A program made the position numbers and the translations under genes. Source: Cryobacterium tepidiphilum (GTDB taxonomy: Bacteria; Actinomycetota; Actinomycetes; Actinomycetales; Microbacteriaceae). Taken from it: a stretch of 64,000 nucleotides of DNA. The stretch is from assembly GCF_003716325.1 (NCBI RefSeq), contig NZ_RDSR01000005.1:92148-156147 (forward strand), written 5' to 3'. This document shows positions 36,604 through 45,786 of the stretch, piece after piece. Within the stretch, counting starts at the first letter, position 1. Every line of letters begins with the position of its first letter. The notes below the pieces were generated by a model. The model searched no databases and had not been told where the DNA came from. It worked only from the letters and a program-made list of their open reading frames with translations.

Positions 36604-36624
36604 GCGCCAGGAGCGCGACACGGT

Positions 36625-36674
36625 TTGACCTCGGGGCACCGCTCGTCTTATTGTCAGTACATTGAGTACGTACA
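36625..36674 (+). promoter_or_regulatory. Promoter and candidate operator of the four-carbon acid sugar operon
   Basis: TTGACC (36625-36630) and TATTGT (36649-36654) are 18 bp apart. Overlapping the -10 and start point is an imperfect palindrome, TGTnnGTACn5GTACnnACA (36652-36674). The GntR regulator at the operon end is the obvious candidate to bind it. Confidence 0.6.
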
Positions 36675-36715
36675 TAGAGCGGGCAGTGATGCCCTTCAAT
36701 CAAAGGAGATTCGAA

Positions 36716-37789
36716 GTGACAGCTGAGTTGCAGGTCAAGAGCAAGGTTCCCCTGTTCGACGGTATGAACCGCATCCCGGGCGGACTGATGCTGATCCCGC
36801 TGATTCTGGGCTCCATCATCGGCACCTTCTTCCCCGGGTTCCTCGAGCTCGGGAACTTCACCACCGCGCTGTTCAAGGACAGCGCGCTTCCGCTCATCGG
36901 GCTCCTGATCTTCGCCACCGGCATGCAGATCACCCTCCGCACGTCGGGGCCGGTCCTGGCCACGTCGGGTGTGCTGCTTCTCTGCAAGTCGCTGATCCCG
37001 GCCGGTGTCGTCGTGCTGATCGGCCAGCTGACCGGCCTGGACGGCATCCTGGGCGTCTCGATCCTCGCCCTCATCGCCACGATGGACAACAGCAACGGCG
37101 GCCTGTGGCTGGCCTTCACCGGTCGCTACGGCGACGCCCGTGACCGCGGCGCGTACATCGCATCCGCTGTCAACGACGGCCCGTTCTTCTCCATGCTCTT
37201 CCTCGGCGCCGCCGGCCTCGCCGACATCCCCTTCACCCTCCTGCTCGCGGCGGTCATCCCGCTGCTGGCCGGTGTGATCGTCGGCAACCTCGACGCGAAG
37301 TGGACCGAGGTCATGCGCCCGGTCCCGAACATGGTCATCCCGTTCTTCGCCTTCGCGCTCGGCACCGGCATCAACCTGCAGAACGTCATCACGGGCGGCC
37401 TTTCCGGGCTCCTCGTCGGCGTGGTCGCGACGCTGTTCACCGGCGTTCTCGCCTACCTCGGCTACCGCTTCCTGCTGCGCCGCGGCAAGGAGTCCGGCAT
37501 CGGCATCGCTTCGGCCACCACGGCCGGCAACGCCATCGCCACGCCCGCCATCATCGGTGCGGCCGACCCCTCCTTCGCCCCGTACGTGGAGATCGCCACC
37601 GCCCAGGTCGCCTCGGCCGTGCTCGTCACCGCCGTGTTCGCCCCGCTGCTGGCCGCCTGGGTGCTCAAGCGCCAGGGCGGACTCTCCGACGACCCCGACC
37701 GCGAGGCGGCAGAGCCGGCACCCACCCGCCGCTCCGGCCGGATCGAAGCGGGCGACCCTGTTGTGACCGACGCGCCCGTAGGCCGCTGA
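36716..37789 (+). CDS. 2-keto-3-deoxygluconate permease family transporter (KdgT-like)
   Basis: The product has 357 residues from GTG 36716, chosen because AAAGGAG lies 8 nt upstream. It has about ten membrane helices and the KdgT family segments NRIPGGLMLIPLILGSIIGTFFPG, IATMDNSNGGLW and SATTAGNAIATPA. KdgT is a proton symporter for 2-keto-3-deoxygluconate. In this operon with a DUF1537 kinase and PdxA2, the substrate is more likely a four-carbon acid such as D-threonate. The C-terminal about 35 residues are a polar cytoplasmic tail. The stop is 2 bp before the kinase start. Confidence 0.88.
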   Translation: MTAELQVKSKVPLFDGMNRIPGGLMLIPLILGSIIGTFFPGFLELGNFTTALFKDSALPLIGLLIFATGMQITLRTSGPVLATSGVLLLCKSLIPAGVVVLIGQLTGLDGILGVSILALIATMDNSNGGLWLAFTGRYGDARDRGAYIASAVNDGPFFSMLFLGAAGLADIPFTLLLAAVIPLLAGVIVGNLDAKWTEVMRPVPNMVIPFFAFALGTGINLQNVITGGLSGLLVGVVATLFTGVLAYLGYRFLLRRGKESGIGIASATTAGNAIATPAIIGAADPSFAPYVEIATAQVASAVLVTAVFAPLLAAWVLKRQGGLSDDPDREAAEPAPTRRSGRIEAGDPVVTDAPVGR

Positions 37790-37791
37790 GA

Positions 37792-39123
37792 ATGGCGAAC
37801 GGGGCAGCGGATGCGGCGCCCGGCGTGAGCGTCGGAATCGTCGCCGACGACCTCACCGGGGCGAACGACTCCGCTGTCCAGTTCGCCACCAGGGGATGGG
37901 CCACGAGTCTCGTCCTCGTCGACGGTCCCCTCGACGCCCGCACGCCGGGGTCGGTGCTCGCGCTCGTGAGCGACGCGCGCGCCCAGGGTGCCCGGGCTGC
38001 GACGGCGAGCACGACCGAGTGCGTCGCCCGCCTGCGGGACGCCGGCGCGGCCCGGCTGTTCCTCAAGATCGACTCCACCATGCGCGGTTCGGTCGCCGAG
38101 CAGGTTGGCGGCGCCCTCGACGCCTGGCGCAGGGCTCACCCCGACGCTTTCGCTCTCGTCTGCCCCGCCTATCCGGCGATGGGACGCACGGTGGAAGCCG
38201 GCCGCCTGCTCGTCAACGGCGCCGGCGTCGAAACCACCGCCTTCGGGCGCGACCCGGTCACGCCGGTGCCCACCAGCGACATGGCGCTCCTGCTGCCCGG
38301 CAGCACCGGCATCGTGATCGGCACCGACGGGGTCGACAGCCTCGTCCACCGCATCGCCGACGCGGTGGCGGGCGGCAGCCGCGTGATCGTCGTGAACGCC
38401 TCGACCGCGGCAGACCTGGCGTCGATAGCGGATGCCGCGGACCGCTTCGGCCCGCGCTGCGTGCCTGTCGGGTCGGCCGGCCTCGCCGTCGCCATGTCCA
38501 CGGTCTGGGGCGGAAGCGGTGACTCCGTGGCCTCCGCCTTCCGGCCGGCTGCCGCACGCCGGGTGGCCGTCGTGGTCAGCTCCCTGCACGACATGTCGCG
38601 GGAGCAGTTCGCCCGCCTGCGGTCGTCGCTGCCGGCCGACGGCATCCGTCTTCTCGAACCGCCACTCGAGGCGGCGCTCGACCCGCGCACCATCGCCGGC
38701 TGGGCTGCGCAGCAGCTGGCGGCGCCCGCCCGGCTGCCCGAGGTCGTGGTGATTCGGTCGCCGGATGTCCGTCCCGCCCCGGCGATCGACGATTCAGACC
38801 GGGAGAGGGCGGCGGTGGCCATCGCCAGCTCGCTCGCCGTCATCACCGAAGCCGTCTTCGACCACGCGCAGGTCGATGCGCTGGTGCTCATGGGCGGCGA
38901 AGGCGCACGCGCCGTACTCGACCGCTTCGGTGCCCAGTCGATCCGCGTGACGTCCGCGATCCGCGAGGGCATTCCCATCGGCCTGGTCGAAGGCGGGCGC
39001 GCCGACCGGCTCACCGTCGTGACGAAGGCCGGCGGTTTCGGCACACCCGATTCGCTGGCCGAGATCGTGCCCGAACTCCTTGAGACACCCGACTTCCCGA
39101 ACGCCAAACCAGGAGAGAACTGA
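37792..39123 (+). CDS. dtnK: Four-carbon acid sugar kinase (DUF1537), probable D-threonate 4-kinase
   Basis: The 443-residue product has the two-domain DUF1537 fold. The N-terminal substrate domain has GIVADDLTGANDSAVQFA, a hallmark, and FLKIDSTMRGSVAEQV. The C-terminal nucleotide domain has LVLMGGEGARAVLDRF and VTKAGGFGTPDSL. The family phosphorylates D-threonate, D-erythronate or L-threonate at O4. Kinases paired with PdxA2 are D-threonate-type (DtnK), while others pair with LtnD, OtnC or OtnI. PdxA2 follows directly here, so D-threonate is favoured, with D-erythronate not excluded. Confidence 0.85.
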   Translation: MANGAADAAPGVSVGIVADDLTGANDSAVQFATRGWATSLVLVDGPLDARTPGSVLALVSDARAQGARAATASTTECVARLRDAGAARLFLKIDSTMRGSVAEQVGGALDAWRRAHPDAFALVCPAYPAMGRTVEAGRLLVNGAGVETTAFGRDPVTPVPTSDMALLLPGSTGIVIGTDGVDSLVHRIADAVAGGSRVIVVNASTAADLASIADAADRFGPRCVPVGSAGLAVAMSTVWGGSGDSVASAFRPAAARRVAVVVSSLHDMSREQFARLRSSLPADGIRLLEPPLEAALDPRTIAGWAAQQLAAPARLPEVVVIRSPDVRPAPAIDDSDRERAAVAIASSLAVITEAVFDHAQVDALVLMGGEGARAVLDRFGAQSIRVTSAIREGIPIGLVEGGRADRLTVVTKAGGFGTPDSLAEIVPELLETPDFPNAKPGEN

Positions 39124-39125
39124 CC

Positions 39126-40151
39126 ATGACGCTTCCCAGACTCGCGCTCACCCTCGGTGACGTGGCCGGCATCGGCCCGGAGATCACCGCCAAGTCGTTG
39201 CTCGGGCACGATGACGTTCGCACCCGCTGCATCCCCATCGTCGTCGGAGACGAGGCGGCGATGCGCCGCGGTGTCAGCAACGTGGGCGGCGACCCCGACC
39301 AGGTGCGCGTGATCGAGAAGCCTGCCGACGCCCAGAACATCCGGGGCACGATCGAGCTGCTGCAGACCGGGCCGTCCCTCGCGAACGTGGCGCTCGGTCA
39401 GCTGAGCCCCGAGGCCGGCGACGGCGCCTACCGGTTCGTCGTCGAGGCGTGCCGGCTTGCCCGCGAGGGTGAGGTCGACGGCATCGTCACCGCGCCGCTG
39501 AACAAGGCCGCCATGCACGCCGGCGGCCACAACTGGCCCGGCCACACCGAGCTTCTGGCCCACGAATTCGGCGTGAAGAACTTCTCGCTGGTGCTCTCCG
39601 CCGGCGACCTCTACTTCTTCCACCTCACCACGCACGTGTCGATGCGCCAGGCGATCGAGAACATCACCTTCGAGCGCACCCTCAACGTGTTGAACCTCGC
39701 CGGCGCGTTCGCCCGGTCGATGGGCACGCCGAACGAGCGCATCGGACTCGCCGGCCTCAATCCGCACGCGGGGGAGAACCGGCTTTTCGGCAACGAAGAC
39801 GCCGACATCCTCGCGCCGGCCGTGAAGGCCGCGCAGGAGCAGGGCCTCAACGTCGTGGGTCCGCTGCCCGGTGATGCCCTGATCCCCGCCGCGGTGCGCG
39901 GCAAGTACAAGCTGGTCGTCGTGTGCTACCACGACCAGGGACACGCGCCGTTCAAGGCCGTCTACGGCGACGACGGCGTGAACATCACCGTCGGGCTGCC
40001 CGTGGTGCGGGTGTCGGTCGACCACGGCACCGCCTTCGACATCGCCGGCAAGGGCATCGCCCGCGAGGCGAGCCTGGTGCTGTCGCTCGAGCGGGCCGCC
40101 CAACTCGCCCCCGGGTGGGAACACGTCTGGCGCACCGCCCAGGAGATGTGA
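39126..40151 (+). CDS. pdxA2: PdxA2-type 4-phospho-D-threonate dehydrogenase
   Basis: The 341-residue product belongs to the PdxA family of metal- and NAD-dependent oxidative decarboxylases. The start shows LTLGDVAGIGPEI. Metal ligands are seen in GHTELLAHEFG, LNPHAGENRLFG and CYHDQGHAPFK. PVVRVSVDHGTAFDIAGKG completes the signature. The PdxA2 branch converts D-threonate 4-phosphate to DHAP and CO2, whereas PdxA proper works in vitamin B6 synthesis. Operon context with a DUF1537 kinase and transporter decides for PdxA2. The product DHAP enters lower glycolysis. Confidence 0.88.
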   Translation: MTLPRLALTLGDVAGIGPEITAKSLLGHDDVRTRCIPIVVGDEAAMRRGVSNVGGDPDQVRVIEKPADAQNIRGTIELLQTGPSLANVALGQLSPEAGDGAYRFVVEACRLAREGEVDGIVTAPLNKAAMHAGGHNWPGHTELLAHEFGVKNFSLVLSAGDLYFFHLTTHVSMRQAIENITFERTLNVLNLAGAFARSMGTPNERIGLAGLNPHAGENRLFGNEDADILAPAVKAAQEQGLNVVGPLPGDALIPAAVRGKYKLVVVCYHDQGHAPFKAVYGDDGVNITVGLPVVRVSVDHGTAFDIAGKGIAREASLVLSLERAAQLAPGWEHVWRTAQEM

Positions 40152-40204
40152 GCGCACACCGGCGCCGCACCTGAGGAGGCCCGTGCGATGGTTAGGATGA
40201 GCCC

Positions 40205-41122
40205 GTGTGGCTGAATGACGTGGCGGACGGCGCCCTCGACGGATCCAGCCGCACGCCCCTGCACGCGCAGCTCGCCGCGATCCTGCGCGGTCGCATCGCC
40301 GACACCTCCCTGCCGCCCGGCTCCGCGCTTCCCACCGAGGCCGAGCTCCAGGAGCAGTTCGGCATTTCCCGCTCCGTCGTGCGGCAGGCGCTGCTGGCCC
40401 TCACCGCCGAGGGTCTGATCACCCGCGGCCGGGGTCGCGGAAGTGTCGTCGCGCCACGCGGCGAACACCACCGCCTGGTGCAACGCACTGCCGGGCTCTC
40501 CGCCCAGATCGCCACCGAGGGCGAGGTCTCGACGACCGAAATCGTCGACCTCGGCCCGGAGCGCAATTCGCGAGCGGAAGCCCAACTCGGGGTGAGCCGG
40601 GTGCTCGCGCTGCGACGCATCCGCTCGGTCGCGGGCGAGCCCATCGCGCTCATCCACACCTGGCTGCCGCTGCCACTGGCGGCGGCTCTGACCGCGGATG
40701 AGCTGACGGATGCGTCGCTCCACGCCGTCATGAGGGAGAAGCTCGGCGTCGTGGTCACGTCGGGCCGCCGCCAGGTGCGTGCCGTCGCGGCGATGCCGGT
40801 CGTGGCCCGCGCCCTCGGAACCGCCGAGGGCGCTCCCGTGCTGCTTCTCGAGGGCACGAGCGTCGACGCCGACGGGCGCCCGGTCGAGGTGTTCTCCACG
40901 TGGCACCGAGCCGACCGGGTGATCTTCGACATCGACGTGGTCGATGACGGCGCAGCCGGAAGCCTGCCCGTTGCGGCTTCGGGGGAGACCTATCCGTCGG
41001 GGCCGGACGCAACGCCGTCGCACGCGTCCTGCTCCGAGGGTCACAACGACTTGGCCGCGCGCGCTCGGGCTCTCGCCGCCGAACTCAGCGCGCTCTCCGC
41101 CGAGCTCGAGCGACGGCAGTAG
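40205..41122 (+). CDS. GntR-family regulator (HutC/UTRA type) of the four-carbon acid operon
   Basis: The 305-residue product starts at GTG 40205. Residues about 15-80 are the winged helix: TPLHAQLAAILRGRIADTSLPPGSALPTEAELQEQFGISRSVVRQAL. A UTRA ligand domain follows (about 90-240). A C-terminal extension of about 50 residues ends in an Ala/Glu/Leu/Arg-rich helix, unusual for the family. A TAGGAT box ends 6 nt before the GTG, so the gene may also have its own leaderless promoter. It most likely represses the operon by binding near 36652-36674, relieved by a threonate-type ligand. Confidence 0.88.
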   Translation: MWLNDVADGALDGSSRTPLHAQLAAILRGRIADTSLPPGSALPTEAELQEQFGISRSVVRQALLALTAEGLITRGRGRGSVVAPRGEHHRLVQRTAGLSAQIATEGEVSTTEIVDLGPERNSRAEAQLGVSRVLALRRIRSVAGEPIALIHTWLPLPLAAALTADELTDASLHAVMREKLGVVVTSGRRQVRAVAAMPVVARALGTAEGAPVLLLEGTSVDADGRPVEVFSTWHRADRVIFDIDVVDDGAAGSLPVAASGETYPSGPDATPSHASCSEGHNDLAARARALAAELSALSAELERRQ

Positions 41123-41251
41123 TTCGGGCAAATGCGTCGTCGGTGGCGCGCAACCGACGCGATCCTAACCTGAGGAACGCTCCGGCCGACAGTGAGGGGC
41201 AGCGGCGACTGCGCCGACGGCATCCGTTGCCGATGATCTGGGGGAGGCGCC

Positions 41252-42172
41252 GTGTCGATGCGCAGGATTCTGCTCGGGGCGGCGCTCGCTGTCTCGCTCG
41301 TGCTGACGCCGCTGGTCGCGCCGGCCGCGGCCCACGCGGCCACGACGAACCTCACCGCCGGCACGGCGCCCGGACCGGGCAGCTACACCTACCGGGGAAC
41401 GGGCGCGCTCGCCGGTCACAGCGTCAAGGTCTGGTACAACGTTCCGTCGAGAAGTCTCGGTGCCCTGAAGAACGCGAAGATCCACTTCGTGATGCACGGC
41501 ATGAGCCGCACCGCGGAGAGCTACCGCAACACCTGGATCCCGTTGCTGGCGAAGAAGAACGTGCTGCTGATCACTCCGGAGTTCTCCGCCAGCCAGTTTC
41601 CCGGCTCGCGCACCTACAACCAGGGTTCGGTGCTCGACAGCCACGGCCGGCTGCAGCCGCGAGCGGCGTGGAGCTTCAGCATGATCGAGGCGGTCTTCGA
41701 CGACGTGGTGAAGCGCGTGCACAGCACGCAGAAGAACTACACGATCTTCGGGCATTCCGCCGGGGGCCAGTTCGTGGAGCGATTCGTGGAGCTGATGCCG
41801 AAGGCGCGCGTGCGTCAGGCCGTGGCGGCGAACCCGGGCTGGCACACCATGCCCGATCCCGCCGCGGCTTACCCGTACGGGCTGAAGAACCTGCCGACCG
41901 GCCGGGCCGACCTCAACGTCGCGTTCACGCGCAACTTCACCCTCCTGCTCGGGGCGGACGACATCGACCCGAATGCGGCGGACCTGCAGCGTGACAGCAA
42001 GACCGACACGCAGGGCATCACCCGGCTGGCGCGTGGCCTGAAGTTCTACGCGGCCGCCCGCACGTACGCCGGCCTCAGCCGGCCCTTCAACTGGAAGCTC
42101 GGGGTGATCCCCGGCGTCGGCCACTCCCACAAGGGCGCCGCGACGGCTGCCGCGCCGTTGCTGTTCCCGTAG
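41252..42172 (+). CDS. Secreted alpha/beta hydrolase of unknown substrate
   Basis: The 306-residue protein (GTG start) has a clear Sec signal peptide, with basic MRR, a hydrophobic core and a likely cut after AAAHA at about residue 29. It then reads as an alpha/beta hydrolase: IHFVMHGMSRTAESYRNTW, IFGHSAGGQFVERFV with the nucleophilic serine in GHSAGG, LLGADDID for the acid, and GVGHSHKG for the histidine. It resembles secreted poly-ester or feruloyl-esterase-like enzymes but cannot be placed. It lies between the threonate operon and the arabinoside locus and faces the LacI gene. Confidence 0.8.
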   Translation: MSMRRILLGAALAVSLVLTPLVAPAAAHAATTNLTAGTAPGPGSYTYRGTGALAGHSVKVWYNVPSRSLGALKNAKIHFVMHGMSRTAESYRNTWIPLLAKKNVLLITPEFSASQFPGSRTYNQGSVLDSHGRLQPRAAWSFSMIEAVFDDVVKRVHSTQKNYTIFGHSAGGQFVERFVELMPKARVRQAVAANPGWHTMPDPAAAYPYGLKNLPTGRADLNVAFTRNFTLLLGADDIDPNAADLQRDSKTDTQGITRLARGLKFYAAARTYAGLSRPFNWKLGVIPGVGHSHKGAATAAAPLLFP

Positions 42173-42231
42173 GGGCTCACGCTCCAGGGAACCGCGTTGT
42201 GAATGCAGGGACCCGCATCGGGTTCGACGAA

Positions 42232-42283
42232 ATCCGTCCTGTTTTCAGTGCAGCAGCGTCGATTCGTCCTGTTCTCGCTGCGG
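42232..42283. repeat. Imperfect 22-bp direct repeat, 30-bp period
   Basis: ATCCGTCCTGTTTTC begins at 42232 and ATTCGTCCTGTTCTC begins at 42262. The similarity runs over 22 bp with a few changes. It lies between convergent genes ending at 42172 and 42287. No function is apparent. Confidence 0.5.
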
Positions 42284-42286
42284 AGC

Positions 42287-43306
42287 TCAGGTCGTCTCGC
42301 GCACGACCACGCGACAGGGGAGTTCTTCCGTGCCCGGCGTCGCCGTGCCCTCGATCGCCTCGAACAGCCGCCGGGCCGCGGTGCGGCCGAGCACCTCGAG
42401 GTTCATGTCGACGCTCGAGAGGTGCGGGCGGGCACCGGAGGTGAAAACCTCCCAGTTGTCGAATCCCATGACGGCCACCCGGGTCGGCACATCCCAGCCG
42501 GCGTCGCGCAACGTGTCGAGGGCACCCCGGGCGATCTGGTCGTTGCCGCACAGGATGCCGTCGGTCTCCGGATGCTCCTCCAGCAGCCGGGCGGTCGCTG
42601 TCCGTCCCCACTCCTCCGACCAGGTCCCGTACCGGGCCTCCCCGCCCACGAGCTCGATGCCGGCATCGTCGAGAACGGATGTGATGCCCCGCGTTCGGTC
42701 CTGCGCCGCGGCGTAATCGACGTCGCCGGTGATGTGCGCGATGTGCCGGCGACCCCGGCTGACCAGGTGCCGCGCGGCATCCGCCCCGGCCTGTACGTTG
42801 TCGGGAACCAGGGAGATGTCGTTCGGGTCGGTGGAGGGGCCGTAGGCGTACACGACCGGCACGGGGAGGTCACCGAGCGAGGGGCGGGAATTGGTGGTGC
42901 TGCCCACGACGATGAGACCGTCGACCCGGCGCCCGAGCAGGGCCTGCAGGTGGTACTGCTCCCGGATGGAGTCGCCCCGGGCATCGCAGAGGAACACCGA
43001 CATCTTGCCGGTGCCGAACGCGTCCTCCGCACCCATGAGGATCGGGATGCTGAAGCGTCCGTCGAGGTCGCCGGTGATCAGGCCCACGGTTCCGGTCTGC
43101 CCGGCCAGGAGCCCCTGCGCGAGCGTGTTGGGCGTGAAGGAGAGCAGGCGCGCGGCCTCGAGAACGCGGGTTCGGGTCTCGGGATGCACGTGGTTGCGGC
43201 CGTTGAGAGCTTTCGACGCTGTCGCGACCGAGACGTCCGCCAGGCGGGCGACGTCGCGCAGGGTGGGGTTCTTCACCCGGCCCCCGCGCTCTTGCAGCTC
43301 CGTCAC
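42287..43306 (-). CDS. LacI-family repressor of the arabinoside locus
   Basis: The 339-residue product starts at GTG 43306, preceded by GGAG. The helix-turn-helix and hinge are at about residues 14-70: TLRDVARLADVSVATASKALNGRNHVHPETRTRVLEAA, then LSFTPNTLAQGL. The rest is a periplasmic-binding-protein-like sugar domain ending SSVDMNLEVLGRTAARRL. It diverges from the CUT1 importer and GH127 genes, so it very likely represses them in the absence of an arabinose-type sugar. The promoter between them carries TTTCGGA repeats. Confidence 0.92.
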   Translation of the reverse strand: MTELQERGGRVKNPTLRDVARLADVSVATASKALNGRNHVHPETRTRVLEAARLLSFTPNTLAQGLLAGQTGTVGLITGDLDGRFSIPILMGAEDAFGTGKMSVFLCDARGDSIREQYHLQALLGRRVDGLIVVGSTTNSRPSLGDLPVPVVYAYGPSTDPNDISLVPDNVQAGADAARHLVSRGRRHIAHITGDVDYAAAQDRTRGITSVLDDAGIELVGGEARYGTWSEEWGRTATARLLEEHPETDGILCGNDQIARGALDTLRDAGWDVPTRVAVMGFDNWEVFTSGARPHLSSVDMNLEVLGRTAARRLFEAIEGTATPGTEELPCRVVVRETT

Positions 43307-43349
43307 TTCCGTCTCCTATCACGTTTCGGTTTCGTCCCAGCATAGGTGC

Positions 43350-43407
43350 TTGACGCTCCAAAATAGGTGGTGCTACATTCAGGAAAACCTTTTCGGATTC
43401 TTTCGGA
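43350..43407 (+). promoter_or_regulatory. Promoter and candidate LacI operator of the arabinoside operon
   Basis: TTGACG (43350-43355) and TACATT (43374-43379) are 18 bp apart. Just downstream lies GAAAACCTTTTC (43383-43394), a near palindrome, and direct TTTCGGA repeats at 43391-43397 and 43401-43407. A repressor bound there would block transcription start. Confidence 0.6.
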
Positions 43408-43477
43408 ATGGTGAAGCGCGGCGGGCACCACGATGACCGTGCTCTGCAATCAACGACGATTAGAGACAGGAACTGAC

Positions 43478-44782
43478 ATGAAACTCATCGGCCACCGCTC
43501 CTCGAACCGGGGCGGCAGACGAGGTGCGATATTGGCCGCGGGTGCAGTCCTCGCGGCCAGTGCCCTGGCGCTGACCGGCTGCACTCCCACCTCCAGTGGC
43601 TCGTCGAACAACAGCTCGTCGGACTCCGGGGGAGACAAGACCATCACGGTCTGGCACTACTTCAGTGACCCGAACCAGGTCAAGGTCATGACCGACTACA
43701 AAGACCTCTTCGAGAAGAACAACGACGGCGTAACGGTCGAGAACGTCTACGTGCCGTACGACCAGCTGAACTCCAAGCTCATCTCCGCCGTCGGAGCGAA
43801 AACCGGACCCGACGTTGTCGTGTTCAATGGTGCGGATGCCAGCACACTCGCCCTCGGCGGCGCCCTCGCCCCGATGGACGACCAGTGGAACTCCTTCGCT
43901 GACAAGGGCCAGTTCCCCGACTCGGTGGTACACAAGCTCGACGGCAAGACCTATGCCGTGCAGGGTTACGTGAACCTGCTCGGCCTCTGGTACAACGCCG
44001 ACATCCTCGACGAGATCGGCGTCACCCCGCCGAAGACAATGGATGAGCTGAACGCCGCACTCAAGAAGGCCGTCGACGCCGGTCACGGCGGCATCACCCT
44101 CTCCGGGCTGCCGCAGTCCCAGGGCGAGTGGCAGGCGTACCCGTGGCTGTCCAGCACCGGCTTCAGCTACGACAACCCGGATGCCGGCAAGCTCGAGCAG
44201 GCGTTCGACATGATCAAATCGTGGACCGACAGCGGCGCACTCACCCGCCAGGCCGTCACCTGGGACCAGACCGTGCCGTTCCAGACCTTCGCGGCCGGTG
44301 ATGTGGCGTTCGCTGAGAACGGCAACTGGCAGATCGGCACCGCCAAGTCGACGGCGAAGTTCAACTATGGCGTCGTGCCGCTTCCCGTCGGATCCGAGGG
44401 CAAGGTGTACCTCGGCGGCGAGGGTGAGGGGATCGGCGCGTTCAGCAAGAACCCCGACCTAGCCTGGAAGTACCTTGAGGAGACCTACTACAGCCCCGAG
44501 GGCCAGCTCATCGCCCTGAACGACGTGGGAAGCCTCCCGGCCCGCACCGACGCCGCAAGTGACACGTCGATCAGCAGCGACCCGCTGCTGGCCGCCTTCG
44601 CCACCACGATCGCCGAAAACGGCGCCAGCTACCCCGCTGACGCCGTGCCTCCGGCGAGCGTCGCCGACCAGCAGCTCGCGGTCGGGCAGGTGTGGAGCGC
44701 GGTCATCGGTGGGCAGACCGCTCCGGCCGATGCGGCCACGAAGCTGGTCACCCAGCTGCAGCCGCTCCTCGAGAAGAAGTAA
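43478..44782 (+). CDS. CUT1 sugar-binding lipoprotein (SBP family 1)
   Basis: The product has 434 residues from ATG 43478. It has a twin-Arg-rich basic start (NRGGRRG), a hydrophobic core and lipobox ALTGC (Cys at about 35), then a Ser/Asn/Gly linker. The mature protein begins ITVWHYFSDPNQVKVM and shows family-1 segments such as VVVFNGADASTLALGG and GEGIGAFSKNPDLAWKYLEE. This class binds oligosaccharides. With GH127 downstream, arabinofuranosyl oligosaccharides are the likely ligand. Confidence 0.9.
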   Translation: MKLIGHRSSNRGGRRGAILAAGAVLAASALALTGCTPTSSGSSNNSSSDSGGDKTITVWHYFSDPNQVKVMTDYKDLFEKNNDGVTVENVYVPYDQLNSKLISAVGAKTGPDVVVFNGADASTLALGGALAPMDDQWNSFADKGQFPDSVVHKLDGKTYAVQGYVNLLGLWYNADILDEIGVTPPKTMDELNAALKKAVDAGHGGITLSGLPQSQGEWQAYPWLSSTGFSYDNPDAGKLEQAFDMIKSWTDSGALTRQAVTWDQTVPFQTFAAGDVAFAENGNWQIGTAKSTAKFNYGVVPLPVGSEGKVYLGGEGEGIGAFSKNPDLAWKYLEETYYSPEGQLIALNDVGSLPARTDAASDTSISSDPLLAAFATTIAENGASYPADAVPPASVADQQLAVGQVWSAVIGGQTAPADAATKLVTQLQPLLEKK

Positions 44783-44820
44783 CCGCATCCGGTCGATGAC
44801 GAATCTGAGTGAGGTGAACC

Positions 44821-45786
44821 ATGACCGTTGAGACGTCGTCGACCCTGTCGCCGGCGACCAGGCGGGCCGCAACCCGGCCCGCCTGGCCCGCAGGCACGCG
44901 CAAGCGCCGCTCGCCCTCGGGCAACCGCAAGAAGCTGGCGTTCATCCTGCCCGCCGCGATCTTCCTGGCCCTGTTCTCGTTCTACCCGATGGTGCAGCTG
45001 CTGCGCATGAGTGTCAGCACCGTCAATTCCTCGACGCTGAACAGCGCGTGGGACTTCGTGGGCCTGGCGAACTTCGCGAAGGGCGTGCAGCAGGGCGATC
45101 TCGGCATCGCCTTCGGCAACACGGCCATCTTCGTGGTCGTCGTCACCGTGCTCGGCCTGCTCGGCGGGCTGGTGGCCGCGATCCTCCTCGCGGCATCCAC
45201 CCGCATGTCGGCGTTCGTGCTGGGGCTGATGGTGTTCATCTGGGCGCTCCCGCCGGTCGTCAACGGCAGCGTGTGGAAGTTCCTCCTCGGCGACACCGGG
45301 CTGATCAACGCCATGCTCGGCGGTGTCGGCCTCACTCAGCACGCCGTCCCCTTCCTCTATGACGAGCATTTCGCGCTCATGTCTGTGGCAATCGTGAACT
45401 CCTGGGCCGTCATCCCGTTCAACGCGCTGGTCTTCCGCGCCGCGATCCTCGGCATCCCGGCCGAGACGTTCGAGGCTGCCCGCATCGACGGCGCCAATCG
45501 GTGGCAGGAGATCCGGCACATGATCGTGCCGGCCGTGCGGCCCACCACGCTGGTGCTGACCGTGCTCACGGTCGTCTACGCGTTCCGCTCCTTCGACTTC
45601 ATCTACGTGATGACCTACGGCGGCCCCGGCACCGCCACGAACACCCTCCCGTTCCTGAGCTACCTGCAGGCATTCGTGCGCTACGACTTCGGGCTCGGAG
45701 CCGCGACTGCGGTCATCTCCGTGCTCCTGGTGCTGGTGCTCGCCTTCATCTACGCCCGCAGCATCCGCAGTGAGGAGGCCCACTGA
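44821..45786 (+). CDS. CUT1 sugar ABC permease (MalF/UgpA type)
   Basis: The 321-residue protein has a basic 38-residue cytoplasmic start and six helices. FILPAAIFLALFSFYPMVQL is the first helix. The EAA loop reads ETFEAARIDGANRWQEIRHMIVPAVRP, an exact match to the ATPase-binding motif. It overlaps the next permease by 1 nt (TGATG). It is one half of the channel for the sugar bound by the preceding lipoprotein. Confidence 0.93.
   Translation: MTVETSSTLSPATRRAATRPAWPAGTRKRRSPSGNRKKLAFILPAAIFLALFSFYPMVQLLRMSVSTVNSSTLNSAWDFVGLANFAKGVQQGDLGIAFGNTAIFVVVVTVLGLLGGLVAAILLAASTRMSAFVLGLMVFIWALPPVVNGSVWKFLLGDTGLINAMLGGVGLTQHAVPFLYDEHFALMSVAIVNSWAVIPFNALVFRAAILGIPAETFEAARIDGANRWQEIRHMIVPAVRPTTLVLTVLTVVYAFRSFDFIYVMTYGGPGTATNTLPFLSYLQAFVRYDFGLGAATAVISVLLVLVLAFIYARSIRSEEAH

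Noticed and set aside
39126..40151. Vitamin B6 biosynthesis enzyme PdxA
   Set aside because: Sequence motifs are shared, but the operon with a DUF1537 kinase, a permease and a GntR regulator indicates the catabolic PdxA2 branch.
42180..42245. tRNA-like GGGTTCGA segment
   Set aside because: No acceptor stem, anticodon arm or matching T-arm pairing could be built around it.
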